Shown: positions 25,467 through 34,679 of the stretch, piece after piece | Position numbering within the stretch: the stretch's first letter is position 1 | Layout of the letters: each line of letters starts with the position of its first letter | From: Idiomarina seosinensis_A | Lineage (GTDB): Bacteria > Pseudomonadota > Gammaproteobacteria > Enterobacterales > Alteromonadaceae | DNA length: 64,000 nucleotides | Reading direction: 5' to 3' | Assembly (NCBI RefSeq): GCF_044797955.1 | Contig: NZ_CP085211.1 | Coordinates: forward strand, 1,550,001 to 1,614,000 | Notes under the pieces: model-generated | Seen by the model: the letters and a program-made list of their open reading frames with translations, nothing else | Databases searched by the model: none | What the model was told of the DNA's origin: nothing | Position numbers and translations under genes: made by a program

Positions 25467-27920
25467 ATGAGTGTCGCACTGTGGATCATCGCAACCTTAG
25501 TCGTTGCCGGTGTATTAACTTATAAACGAGCAAGCTTGCTGGGCTTTAGTCTGGGACTGGTTGCCATGTTCGCCATTGGTGGCATGTTCAACATTGTCGG
25601 TCCGGTATTATGGATTTTACTGGCTATTGTATTGGTACCAGTTAATGTTACCAGCTTGCGCGAAAACTTCCTCACTAAGCCGATATTAACAGCTTACCGC
25701 AAAGTCATGCCAGAAATGTCAGATACTGAGCGTGATGCGCTGGAAGCAGGAACTGTCTGGTGGGAAGGCGAGCTTTTCGCCGGTGATCCCGACTGGAAAA
25801 AGTTGCTGGACGTACCTAAGTCGGAACTGAGCGCTGAAGAGCAGGCCTTCTTAGACGGCCCTTGTGAGGAAGTCTGCAAGATGCTGGATGACTGGGAAGT
25901 CACTCATGAGCTGACGGACATGCCGCAGGACGTCTGGCAATACCTTAAGGACAATAAATTCTTCGCGATGATCATCAAAAAAGAATACGGTGGTCTAGAG
26001 TTTTCTGCTTATGCTCAGTCGCGGGTGCTGCAAAAGCTAGCCGGTGTCAGTACAGTACTGGCCTCAACCGTTGGCGTCCCTAATTCGCTCGGTCCTGGAG
26101 AACTTCTGCAACATTATGGAACAAAGGAACAGCAGGACCATTATTTGCCACGCCTTGCTAACGGCGATGAAATTCCCTGTTTTGCATTAACCAGTCCTGA
26201 GGCCGGTTCAGATGCAGGAGCAATTCCGGATTCCGGCGTGGTCTGCAAAGGCCAGTGGAACGGCGAAGAAATTGTTGGTCTAAAACTTAATTTTAATAAG
26301 CGTTACATTACCCTGGCACCTGTTGCTACGGTCATTGGGCTGGCCTTTAAAATGTATGACCCAGAGGGTCTGTTAGGCGAGAAAGAAGAACTGGGTATTA
26401 CCTGTGCGCTTATTCCTCAAGACACCCCGGGGATGGAGACTGGTCGCCGTCACTTTCCGTTAAATGTGCCGTTTCAGAATGGCCCGGTGCGCGGTAATGA
26501 TGTGTTTGTGCCGCTGGATTACATCATTGGTGGCGAAAAGATGGCTGGTAAAGGCTGGCGGATGCTGGTCGAGTGCTTGTCGGTTGGCCGTGCAATCACA
26601 CTGCCATCAAACAGCGCCGGTGGGATAAAACAAATGGCTCTTGCAACCGGTGCCTACTCGCGCATCCGTCGCCAATTCAAACTGCCTATTGGTAAGATGG
26701 AAGGCGTTGAAGAGCCCATGGCACGCATTGGCGGCAATGCTTATTTGATGGACGCGGTTACCACCTTATCAACGGCTGCCATCGACCTGGGTGAAAAGCC
26801 TTCGGTTATCTCAGCCATTGCGAAATATCATATGACCGAAAAGCTGCGGTCATGCATGGATGATGCTATGGATGTACACGGCGGTAAAGGCATTTGTCTG
26901 GGTCCAAACAACTACCTCGGCCGTGGTTATCAGGGTGTGCCTGTTGCCATTACGGTGGAAGGCGCTAATATCCTGACTCGCAGCATGATGATTTATGGTC
27001 AGGGTGCTATCCGCTGCCATCCGTTCGTGCTTAAAGAAATGACCGCGTCGGCAAAAGAAGGCTCTGCTGCTCTTAAGGAATTCGATAAAGCCATTTTCGG
27101 ACATATCGGGTTTGCTGCCAGTAACTTTGTCCGTTCATTATTTTACGGCTTTGGTGGTCACCGTCTGAGTGATGCACCGGGCACCAACGCCACTAAAGCT
27201 TACTACCAGCAAATGAACCGTTTCAGTGCCAACCTGGCTCTGTTGTCGGATGTTGCGATGGGTGTATTAGGCGGTAGCCTTAAGCGTAAAGAGCGAGTAT
27301 CTGCGCGCCTTGGCGACATGCTCAGCTATCTTTACATTGCCTCGGCTACGGTGAAACGCTTTCATGATCAGGGTCACCTTGAAGATGATAAGCCGCTGTT
27401 GCATTGGGCAATGCAGGATACCCTGTTCAAACTACAGGAAGCTCAACTGGCACTGCTGGAAAACTTTGGTGCTGTAGGCACAGTGATGCGCGGCATTATG
27501 TTCCCTCTGGGTCGGTTTGTTAAACGCCCGAGTGATAAAACTGACCACAAAGTTGCGCGTCTGCTGATGGAGCCGAGTGTTACCCGAAGCCGCTTAGGTG
27601 AAGGGCAATTCTTAGATCCCGAAGGTCACTTCGGACTATTGGAGCAAACCTTACAGGATATGATCGCCTGTGAAACGCTGCATGCGAAAATCTGTAAGGC
27701 TGCGGGTGAACGCTTTAGCTTTACTCAACTGGATGCGTTGGCCGACAAAGGGCTTGAACTTGGCGTTATTAGTGACGATGAAGCCGACTTAATGCGCCGG
27801 GCTGAAACTGGTCGCTTGCGAACTATCAACGTAGATGACTTTGACCCGGCTGATCTGCTGGCCGGCAAAGCAGCTTTTGATTACGCATTAAAAAATTTAG
27901 CCGATGATAAGGCCGCCTGA
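25467..27920 (+). CDS. fadE: Acyl-CoA dehydrogenase FadE
   Basis: An 817-residue protein (E. coli FadE 814) catalysing the first FAD-dependent step of fatty-acid beta-oxidation. Two hydrophobic segments near 1-60 are followed by KVMPEMSDTERDALEAGTVW. The dehydrogenase core carries AMIIKKEYGGLEFSAYAQS, CFALTSPEAGSDAGAIPD and GKGWRMLVECLSVGR, nearly identical to the enterobacterial enzyme. The frame is open from 25380, but ATG 25467 has GGAG seven bases upstream and aligns with the E. coli start. It stands alone, with a FadR-like palindrome before it and a strong terminator after it, so it is probably a single-gene unit induced by long-chain fatty acids. Confidence 0.96.
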   Translation: MSVALWIIATLVVAGVLTYKRASLLGFSLGLVAMFAIGGMFNIVGPVLWILLAIVLVPVNVTSLRENFLTKPILTAYRKVMPEMSDTERDALEAGTVWWEGELFAGDPDWKKLLDVPKSELSAEEQAFLDGPCEEVCKMLDDWEVTHELTDMPQDVWQYLKDNKFFAMIIKKEYGGLEFSAYAQSRVLQKLAGVSTVLASTVGVPNSLGPGELLQHYGTKEQQDHYLPRLANGDEIPCFALTSPEAGSDAGAIPDSGVVCKGQWNGEEIVGLKLNFNKRYITLAPVATVIGLAFKMYDPEGLLGEKEELGITCALIPQDTPGMETGRRHFPLNVPFQNGPVRGNDVFVPLDYIIGGEKMAGKGWRMLVECLSVGRAITLPSNSAGGIKQMALATGAYSRIRRQFKLPIGKMEGVEEPMARIGGNAYLMDAVTTLSTAAIDLGEKPSVISAIAKYHMTEKLRSCMDDAMDVHGGKGICLGPNNYLGRGYQGVPVAITVEGANILTRSMMIYGQGAIRCHPFVLKEMTASAKEGSAALKEFDKAIFGHIGFAASNFVRSLFYGFGGHRLSDAPGTNATKAYYQQMNRFSANLALLSDVAMGVLGGSLKRKERVSARLGDMLSYLYIASATVKRFHDQGHLEDDKPLLHWAMQDTLFKLQEAQLALLENFGAVGTVMRGIMFPLGRFVKRPSDKTDHKVARLLMEPSVTRSRLGEGQFLDPEGHFGLLEQTLQDMIACETLHAKICKAAGERFSFTQLDALADKGLELGVISDDEADLMRRAETGRLRTINVDDFDPADLLAGKAAFDYALKNLADDKAA

Positions 27921-27945
27921 ACGTAACGGTTAACTATCAGCCGAT

Positions 27946-27978
27946 AAAACGGCTCTCCTGCTGGAGAGCCGTTTTTTT
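27946..27978 (+). terminator. Intrinsic terminator of fadE
   Basis: A perfect stem (AAAACGGCTCTCC / GGAGAGCCGTTTT) with loop TGCT, continuing into a run of seven T. It starts 25 bases after the fadE stop and insulates the AbgT gene downstream. Confidence 0.93.
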
Positions 27979-28035
27979 ATGGGTGAAATTTGGGTAAGAT
28001 ACGCCGAGATTAAAATTATAAAACGAGTTTTCTTT

Positions 28036-29607
28036 ATGCAGTCTTCGAATAATAGCTATGATGCTACCAGCAAGCGCGGCTGGTTTACCCGTTTTCTTGA
28101 TAGTGTTGAGTGGCTCGGCAACTTGTTGCCCCACCCCATTACCCTGTTTGCAATCTTCTGCCTTTTCATCATCGTCGCCAGTGGTATTGCTGCGTTTTTT
28201 GACGTCAGCGCTATTGATCCGCGCGATGGCGAAACCGTCATTCCTGCTGTCAGCTTAATGACTGCTGAAGGCGTACAACGTATGGTTACCAATCTGGTAA
28301 CTAACTTTACTGGCTTTACGCCACTGGGGACGGTCCTGGTTGCTTTGCTGGGGGTCGGTGTTGCCGAACGTTCCGGGCTTATATCGGCGGCAATGCGCGG
28401 CCTGGTAATGAAGGCTCCGCCTCAGCTCATTACGGTAACCGTTGTATTTGCCGGCGTTATTTCTAATACCGCTTCAGAACTGGGTTACGTGGTATTGGTG
28501 CCGTTGGCCGCAATGATTTTTTATGGCCTTGGCCGCCATCCTCTGGCCGGTCTGGCAGCGGCTTTTGCTGGTGTATCCGCCGGCTACAGCGCCAACTTGC
28601 TAATCGGCACTGTTGATCCATTGCTGTCGGGCATTACCGCCGAGGCCGCCCGCATTATTGACCCTGAGTATACGGTTGGTGCTGAAGCCAACTGGTACTT
28701 CATGATGGTGAGCACCTTTATGATCGCCATATTGGGGGCACTGATTACTGATAAAATCGTTGAGCCTAAGCTGGGCAAATATAACAGTGAAGAGGCCGCC
28801 ATGGACCTGAGCGACCAGTCCTCGATGGAGCCACTAACGGTTCAGGAAAAACGGGGACTATTATATGCCGGTTTGAGCATTGTGGTGATTGCCGCCATTC
28901 TGGCACTGACGGTGGTTCCTGAATGGGGTATTTTGCGCCATCCGGAAACCGGCGATGTAAAAGGCTCTCCCTTCTTAAAAGGTGTGGTTGTTTATATCTT
29001 CTTTGCCTTTGCTATCCCCGGGTTTGTCTATGGTCGCACAGTGGAAACCATGAAAAACGATCGCGATGTTATCGATGCTATGTCGCACAGCATGAGTACC
29101 ATGGGCATGTATATTGTCTTGGTATTTTTTGCGGCTCAGTTCGTTAACTTCTTTAAATGGACTAACTTCGGTACTATTTTTGCAATTAATGGCGCCGAAT
29201 TTTTGACCAGCATGGGGTTAACAGGACCCTTATTGTTCGTATTTTTTATTATGATCTGCGGTTTCGTCAACCTGATGCTAGGCTCTGCTTCCGCTCAGTG
29301 GGCTATTACTGCACCTATTTTTGTACCCATGCTGATGCTGGTCGGCTATGCCCCCGAGGTCATTCAGGCGGCTTACCGTATTGGTGACTCAGTAACTAAT
29401 GTAATCACACCAATGATGAGTTACTTTGGGCTTATTCTGGCGGTAGCAGCGCGCTACAAGAAAGATCTGGGTATTGGCACTCTAATTGCGATGATGCTGC
29501 CTTACTCGATGATTTTCTTTGTTGGCTGGACTATTTTGTTCTTTATCTGGGTGTTTGTCTTTGGCTTACCGGTTGGCCCCAGCACACCAACCTATTACAG
29601 CGGTTAA
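28036..29607 (+). CDS. AbgT family transporter (first copy)
   Basis: A 523-residue inner-membrane protein with about eleven hydrophobic helices, related to E. coli AbgT (p-aminobenzoyl-glutamate import) and MtrF/YdaH (proposed PABA/sulfonamide efflux). Family segments are LGVGVAERSGLI, the YVVLVPLAAMIFYGLGRHPLAG region, and SASAQWAITAPIFVPM near the end. The frame is open from 27979, but those codons abut the fadE terminator; ATG 28036 gives the same N-terminus as the second copy. Its ribosome site is weak (GAG eleven bases upstream). Substrate and direction of transport are unknown. Confidence 0.92.
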   Translation: MQSSNNSYDATSKRGWFTRFLDSVEWLGNLLPHPITLFAIFCLFIIVASGIAAFFDVSAIDPRDGETVIPAVSLMTAEGVQRMVTNLVTNFTGFTPLGTVLVALLGVGVAERSGLISAAMRGLVMKAPPQLITVTVVFAGVISNTASELGYVVLVPLAAMIFYGLGRHPLAGLAAAFAGVSAGYSANLLIGTVDPLLSGITAEAARIIDPEYTVGAEANWYFMMVSTFMIAILGALITDKIVEPKLGKYNSEEAAMDLSDQSSMEPLTVQEKRGLLYAGLSIVVIAAILALTVVPEWGILRHPETGDVKGSPFLKGVVVYIFFAFAIPGFVYGRTVETMKNDRDVIDAMSHSMSTMGMYIVLVFFAAQFVNFFKWTNFGTIFAINGAEFLTSMGLTGPLLFVFFIMICGFVNLMLGSASAQWAITAPIFVPMLMLVGYAPEVIQAAYRIGDSVTNVITPMMSYFGLILAVAARYKKDLGIGTLIAMMLPYSMIFFVGWTILFFIWVFVFGLPVGPSTPTYYSG

Positions 29608-29626
29608 AGCAAAGCTGACTTGATCA

Positions 29627-29660
29627 GGATTAATGGCTTGTCAGCACGAGCCATTAATCC
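29627..29660. repeat. 12-bp inverted repeat at convergent abgT/nadN ends
   Basis: GGATTAATGGCT and AGCCATTAATCC flank a 10-base loop and form a perfect hairpin on either strand. The right arm contains the stop codon of the nucleotidase gene. There is no T-run on either side, so it is not a textbook terminator; it may act as a transcript end or 3' stabiliser. Confidence 0.7.
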
Positions 29661-31426
29661 CTGCCCCGGTAAGCTTGCGTGGCAAATTCGTCCGGACGCT
29701 CCAGGGTACCCTGCTCGCGGGCAAACTCCGCCAGCGCTTTAGCATAATCAATACCGGTATTGTTAGCGCGCCCCTGTTCGGTCAGCTCATAAAATGTTTG
29801 GTAACCGTCCTGGCCGCCAGCAACAAAGCTGTTAGTCACCGCCGTATAGCTTTCTTGTAACTGCATTGATTGCCAACGATCACTTTCTTTATCCCAGATC
29901 TGAATGTCTGACACTCGATCGCCATAACTCTGGGTTAAATCAACCGAGTAACGGATGCCTGCACCATAAGGATAAGCCCGCGTTGAGCCGCCATCAGAAA
30001 CTGAATAGGCAAGCGCTTCTTCCAGTACCTGCTTAAGCTGCGACCCGGTAATCTCAATTGAAACCAGGGTATTGGCAAAAGGTAATATGCTAAACGCATC
30101 ACCTATGGTGAACTCGCCGGCTTTGATGTCACCACGCACCCCACCACCATTTTGCAAAGCAAAATCAGCTTCCGGTACGGCGTGAAGGAAGGCTTCAGCG
30201 GTTATCCGATGTGCGCCGGAACTGATCACATCAGCACAACCTGAACGCCGTGGCCGGTCTATTTCCTGACTGCAAATGGTTTCAGGAACCCTGGCCAGCA
30301 CTTCACCGGAAAAATCTTGCACTTTTTCCTGATAATCATTTAACAAACCCTGAACTTGGCTATCTGGCTTAACAAAGCTAAACACACCGCTTTGCTTTAG
30401 CGCGGCTTTAATTGGTTCAAGGGTAGTAACTGACCCTTCTGTCGGCTGGATCTCTTGCCCCAGCAGAAAGTGCGGCCGACCGCCGCAGCTGGCTACTTGA
30501 TCACCGTTAAACTGCACCTGCAATTCGCCGACCACTTGACTGTATTGATAAGCATGGGCTAAGCAGACGGTTTCGCCATCGGCATTATTAATGACTGTGG
30601 GGTAAGGGCCAGCAGCTTCCATGCCAAACTCAGAAAAATCGCCCAGCAGAGTATGAGAGTCGCCGCCAATAACCACATCTACCGCCGACAACTGGGTTAC
30701 CAGCTCCAGATCGCGGGCATACTGGATATGGCTCAGTAACACGATTTTCTCGATACCCTTTGACTGCAGTTCAGTAATTGCCCTGCGAGCGGCCGAAAGT
30801 TCGTCTTCAAACTCGGTGGTTGCATCGGGTTGCGACGATTTCTTAGTTTTCTTTGCAATGGTCAGACCCACCACCCCAACGGAGTGACCGCCGCGCTGAA
30901 ACACAGCGTACGGCGAAAAAGAGTCGCTCATGCTGGCTGGTGTTAACGGCGACACACCCAATGCCGGCTTAACGTTAGCCGACAATTTTGCGGTCGGGCA
31001 TGCCGGTGTTCCCAGCTTGTCCAAAAACTCTTTTAACCCGGCATCGCCTTTATCAAACTCATGATTGCCGATCGTAAAGGCATCAAAGCAGACCTTATTC
31101 ATGACCTGAGCGTCAACCTCGTTGCCGAACAAGGTAAAAAAGAGGCTGCCGGTGATGGCATCACCGGCGTGCAACGTCAGCACATTATCATGCTGTTTAC
31201 GCAGTAACTCGATTTGCTTTGCAACCCGGGCAAAACCGCCACTATTGACCTGCCACTGCTGGCCTCCCCAACTGAGAGTTCGCTGTTTGGGCAGTAAATT
31301 AGAATGGTGATCATTGACGTGAAGCACCGTCAAATTAAGCTCTTGCGGCGCTTCAGTCGATTGAGCAGCGCAACCGCCGAGCAATGCTGACGCAAGCAGT
31401 AAAACCGGCAGTCTCAATAAGCTCAT
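29654..31426 (-). CDS. Lipoprotein 5'-nucleotidase, NadN/UshA family
   Basis: A 590-residue two-domain metallophosphatase. A lipoprotein signal ends LLGGC (Cys19). The calcineurin-like domain shows VLHVNDHHSNLLP, HAGDAITGS, TIGNHEFDKG and VIGGDSHTLLG, the metal ligands in order. The C-terminal 5'-nucleotidase domain has ALQNGGGVRGDI and GDAFSILPFANTLV. The DHHSN form of the first motif is closest, in my memory, to NAD nucleotidases such as NadN, which split extracellular NAD to nucleosides for salvage; a general 5'-nucleotidase is the alternative. It is co-oriented with the oxygenase gene 20 bases upstream. Confidence 0.88.
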   Translation of the reverse strand: MSLLRLPVLLLASALLGGCAAQSTEAPQELNLTVLHVNDHHSNLLPKQRTLSWGGQQWQVNSGGFARVAKQIELLRKQHDNVLTLHAGDAITGSLFFTLFGNEVDAQVMNKVCFDAFTIGNHEFDKGDAGLKEFLDKLGTPACPTAKLSANVKPALGVSPLTPASMSDSFSPYAVFQRGGHSVGVVGLTIAKKTKKSSQPDATTEFEDELSAARRAITELQSKGIEKIVLLSHIQYARDLELVTQLSAVDVVIGGDSHTLLGDFSEFGMEAAGPYPTVINNADGETVCLAHAYQYSQVVGELQVQFNGDQVASCGGRPHFLLGQEIQPTEGSVTTLEPIKAALKQSGVFSFVKPDSQVQGLLNDYQEKVQDFSGEVLARVPETICSQEIDRPRRSGCADVISSGAHRITAEAFLHAVPEADFALQNGGGVRGDIKAGEFTIGDAFSILPFANTLVSIEITGSQLKQVLEEALAYSVSDGGSTRAYPYGAGIRYSVDLTQSYGDRVSDIQIWDKESDRWQSMQLQESYTAVTNSFVAGGQDGYQTFYELTEQGRANNTGIDYAKALAEFAREQGTLERPDEFATQAYRGRD

Positions 31427-31446
31427 AGCAGTTCCCCGGGTTAGTT

Positions 31447-32406
31447 TTAATCTTTAATCAGACCGATTTCACGTAAACGTTCCATCAGGTAATCGTCTGC
31501 AGTAATTGCCGGATCACGCTGCGGGTTCTCATCGCTGATGCACGAGGGTAGCGGTGTTATCATGACATCAGGATTAAAGTGCAGGAAAAAAGGAATCGAA
31601 TAGCGTGATTTCGCGCTGTAAGGCGCAGGCGGATTGACTACGCGATGTGTCGTTGAGGGTAATACATGATTTGTCAGGCGCTGCAGCATATCGCCCACAT
31701 TACAAATGATTGCCCCTTCAATAATCGTTACCGGCACCCAGCTACCGTCTTTTGCCAGTACTTCAAGGCCGGGTTCGCGTGATCCCACCAGCAGGGTCAG
31801 CACATTGATATCTTCGTGAGCCCCGGCCCGCACAGAAGGCGTCCCCTGGTCGATAATCGGTGGGTAGTGCAACGGCCGTAAAATAGAATTTCCGTTATTA
31901 ACTTTATCGCGAAAAAAATCCTTTGGCTGCCCTAAAAATACCGCCAGGGCATCCAGGACTTTGTTGCCCAGTTTGTCCAGCTCGCGATAAATCGCGGTCA
32001 TATCCTGTTCAAACTTCGGCAGCTCCTTTGGCCAGACATTGGGCAGTAACTGTGGATATTTTGGCTCGCCGTCGACTTCGCGGCCTACATGCCAAAATTC
32101 TTTCAGGTCGACGTGTTTAGCGTCTTTAGCAATTTCAGTACCAAAGGGTGTGTAACCGCGCGCTCCGCCTTCACCGGGGCGGTGGTACTGCATTTTAACC
32201 TCTTCAGGCAGCGCAAATAGCTCGCGGCAAGTATCCAGTGCCCGCTCGATCAGCGCGGTGTCGATACCATGATGAGTTAACGCAATAAAACCATATTGGT
32301 CATAGCCATTCCCCACTTCCTGGGTAAATGCATCAAAGTTTTCGTTGTAACGACGCATATCAACGTGAGGGATAGAATGAGAAGCAGACTGCATGGGATT
32401 GTCCAT
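31447..32406 (-). CDS. Isopenicillin-N-synthase-like 2-oxoglutarate/Fe(II) dioxygenase
   Basis: A 319-residue member of the IPNS/2OG oxygenase family. The iron ligands are visible as His and Asp in AHEDINVLTLL and the distal His in HRVVNPP; RYSIPFFLH provides the Arg/Ser pair that holds the co-substrate. An N-terminal DIOX_N-like segment (YGFIALTHHGID) is present. Bacterial homologues act on varied small molecules, and the substrate is unknown. The start may be ATG 32406 or ATG 32394; neither has a strong ribosome site. It lies between rnhB (56 bases) and the nucleotidase gene. Confidence 0.9.
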   Translation of the reverse strand: MDNPMQSASHSIPHVDMRRYNENFDAFTQEVGNGYDQYGFIALTHHGIDTALIERALDTCRELFALPEEVKMQYHRPGEGGARGYTPFGTEIAKDAKHVDLKEFWHVGREVDGEPKYPQLLPNVWPKELPKFEQDMTAIYRELDKLGNKVLDALAVFLGQPKDFFRDKVNNGNSILRPLHYPPIIDQGTPSVRAGAHEDINVLTLLVGSREPGLEVLAKDGSWVPVTIIEGAIICNVGDMLQRLTNHVLPSTTHRVVNPPAPYSAKSRYSIPFFLHFNPDVMITPLPSCISDENPQRDPAITADDYLMERLREIGLIKD

Positions 32407-32462
32407 TAGTTGGTAGTTTTTTAAGAAAAATAGACGCGTATTTTAGGCCGATTGCGGTTTTT

Positions 32463-33026
32463 TCACAAGTTGGCGAGCAGGTCTCTGACCGGCCGGAAAC
32501 TCTTGCGATGAATTGGACAAGGGCCATGCAATCTCAGTAGTTCAAGGTGTTTGGCGGTGCCATACGCTTTATGTCGGTCAAATTCGTACTGTGGGTATTG
32601 CTGGTGCCACTCCAGCATTTGCCTGTCACGTTCAACTTTTGCCAAAATCGAGGCGGCTGCTATACAAGGTTCGCTGGCGTCACCGCCAACGATGGCTTCG
32701 GCAGGAACTCTGAGTTGCGGAACCCGGTTGCCATCCACCAGCACTTTGACAGGGCTAACCGGCAACGCATCAACCGCCCGTGTCATCGCATTCATCGAAG
32801 CCCAGAGGATATTGATCAAATCAATTTCATCCACTTCAGCTTGCGCAATAGCCCAGTACAACGCTTTCGCTTTAATTTCTTCGTTAAGCGCGTTACGTTT
32901 TTTTTCGGTTAGTTTTTTTGAATCATTCAGACCAATAATCGGATTTTCCGGATCCAGAATTACAGCTGCCGCAACCACTGGCCCGGCAATGGGTCCACGA
33001 CCGGCCTCATCGGTTCCACAAATCAT
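32463..33026 (-). CDS. rnhB: Ribonuclease HII
   Basis: A 187-residue enzyme (E. coli 198) that cuts RNA in RNA-DNA hybrids and single ribonucleotides in DNA. The active-site DEAGRG is at 6-11, with a further acidic residue in VLVDGN. The C-terminal segment DRHKAYGTAKHLELLRLHGPCPIHRKSF is conserved. In many gammaproteobacteria rnhB directly precedes dnaE, but here it is about 20 kb away, upstream of an oxygenase gene. It is divergent from the second abgT gene. Confidence 0.96.
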   Translation of the reverse strand: MICGTDEAGRGPIAGPVVAAAVILDPENPIIGLNDSKKLTEKKRNALNEEIKAKALYWAIAQAEVDEIDLINILWASMNAMTRAVDALPVSPVKVLVDGNRVPQLRVPAEAIVGGDASEPCIAAASILAKVERDRQMLEWHQQYPQYEFDRHKAYGTAKHLELLRLHGPCPIHRKSFRPVRDLLANL

Positions 33027-33036
33027 ACAATCTCAC

Positions 33037-33066
33037 TTGGTTAGTCTATTAAATAATGGTTATGAT
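33037..33066 (+). promoter_or_regulatory. Candidate sigma-70 promoter of second abgT gene
   Basis: TTGGTT (33037-33042) and TATGAT (33061-33066) are separated by 18 bases and lie 40 bases before the ATG. The -10 is a five-of-six match, but the -35 matches at only three positions. Confidence 0.35.
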
Positions 33067-33106
33067 AGCGCTTTATTACGTCATTATATATTAACCTGAG
33101 GTTCTC

Positions 33107-34678
33107 ATGGCTGAAAATCCACAACCAGACCGCGAACAGATGGAAAAGCCCCGCGGCCTGTTAAACCGTATGCTGGACAAAGTTGAATACGTTGGCAATA
33201 AATTGCCTGATCCGGCGGTTATGTTTTTTGGATTGTTACTGATTGTCTGGGTCATGTCGTGGCTTTTTTCCGGCGTATCCTTCGATGAAAGACACCCCTT
33301 AACCGGCGAAGCCATCAATGTGACCAACTTGCTTAGTGGCACCGAAATGGCTGCTTTTCTTGCTACCATGGTCGACACTTTTATGGGCTTTGCGCCACTG
33401 GGAGTGGTGTTAGTGGCGATGTTAGGTGTTGGGGTTGCAGAGCGCTCGGGCTATATTAATGTTGCCATTAAGTTAATGCTTAATGTCACCCCAAAAATGT
33501 TGCTGACGCCGGTATTAATTCTGGTGGCCATTGTCAGCCATACAGCCGTCGACGCTGGTTATGTTCTGGTAATCCCCCTTGGCGGCGTTATTTTTTATGC
33601 TGCAGGAAGGCATCCACTGGCTGGTATTGCAGCGGCTTTTGCCGGCGTATCCGGCGGTTTTAGTGCTAATTTCGTGCCTTCTGCTATTGACCCCTTATTG
33701 CAGGGCTTCACCCAGTCGGCTGCCCAGCTTATTGATGCGGATATGCAATTAAACCCGCTAAATAACTACTTTTTTACTGCAGCCTCTTCAATTTTGGTTA
33801 TTGGCGTTGGCTGGTTCCTTACCGACAAAGTGGTTGAACCGCGACTGCGGGGTACCGAACTGGATGGCGAGCAAGAACAAATGCCAGCTCTGGATGACGT
33901 TACCCCACGTGACCGCACCGCTTTTTACTTAGCCTCACTGACCATGGTTATCGGCCTTTTACTGTTATATTTTTCAGCCACTATGGAAAATTCACCTTTA
34001 GCCGATCCGGTAACTGGTGAGCTGGCTTCCTTTGCAGCGCCGCTAATGGGGATGATTGTCCCGTTGATTTTCTTATTGTTCATTATTCCGGGTATCGTCC
34101 ACGGGTTCGTTTCGGGTAATTTTACCAACTCCCAGGACGTTATCGGCGCGATGACTAAATCGATGGAAGGAATGGCCTATTACATGGTTATGGCGTTTTT
34201 CTGTGCCATGTTCATTAAAGCCTTTGGCGATTCTCAGCTTGGTACTCTACTATCGGTGAAAGGCGCTAATTTCCTTGCCAGCCTCGAGTTATCCGGCGGT
34301 GTAACTATGGTCGGCATGATATTCCTGGTGGCTTTTATCAACTTATTTGTTGGCTCTGCTTCGGCTAAATGGGCGTTAATATCGCCTATTTTTGTGCCAA
34401 TGCTGATGCAACTGGGTTATTCGCCTGATTTAACCCAGGCGGCCTATCGTGTTGGTGATTCAAGTAGTAACATCATTACGCCATTACTACCTTACTTCCC
34501 GCTGGTTGTTTTGTATTGCCAACGCTACGTTAAAGGTACCGGTATCGGCTCACTGGTCGCTATGATGTTACCCTTTACAGTATCGTTGTTGGTATTATGG
34601 TCGGCGTTCTTGATCCTCTACTGGACACTTGGTATCCCTCTGGGTTTCCAGGCTAACTACACTTACCCGGCAGGTTAA
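33107..34678 (+). CDS. AbgT family transporter (second copy)
   Basis: A 523-residue homologue of the transporter at 28036, of identical length and sharing segments such as PLGVVLVAMLGVGVAERSGY, GRHPLAGIAAAFAGVSGGF and GSASAKWALISPIFVPMLMQ, but clearly diverged elsewhere. It is therefore an old paralogue rather than a fresh duplicate. GAGG is six bases before the ATG. The SDR gene starts one base after its stop, so the two are almost certainly co-translated. Substrate is unknown; the AbgT family includes p-aminobenzoyl-glutamate and PABA/sulfonamide transporters. Confidence 0.93.
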   Translation: MAENPQPDREQMEKPRGLLNRMLDKVEYVGNKLPDPAVMFFGLLLIVWVMSWLFSGVSFDERHPLTGEAINVTNLLSGTEMAAFLATMVDTFMGFAPLGVVLVAMLGVGVAERSGYINVAIKLMLNVTPKMLLTPVLILVAIVSHTAVDAGYVLVIPLGGVIFYAAGRHPLAGIAAAFAGVSGGFSANFVPSAIDPLLQGFTQSAAQLIDADMQLNPLNNYFFTAASSILVIGVGWFLTDKVVEPRLRGTELDGEQEQMPALDDVTPRDRTAFYLASLTMVIGLLLLYFSATMENSPLADPVTGELASFAAPLMGMIVPLIFLLFIIPGIVHGFVSGNFTNSQDVIGAMTKSMEGMAYYMVMAFFCAMFIKAFGDSQLGTLLSVKGANFLASLELSGGVTMVGMIFLVAFINLFVGSASAKWALISPIFVPMLMQLGYSPDLTQAAYRVGDSSSNIITPLLPYFPLVVLYCQRYVKGTGIGSLVAMMLPFTVSLLVLWSAFLILYWTLGIPLGFQANYTYPAG

Positions 34679-34679
34679 C

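Noticed and set aside
32551..33099. 182-codon plus-strand frame opposite rnhB
   Set aside because: It mirrors the rnhB coding frame, which is certain; composition is that of a shadow frame.
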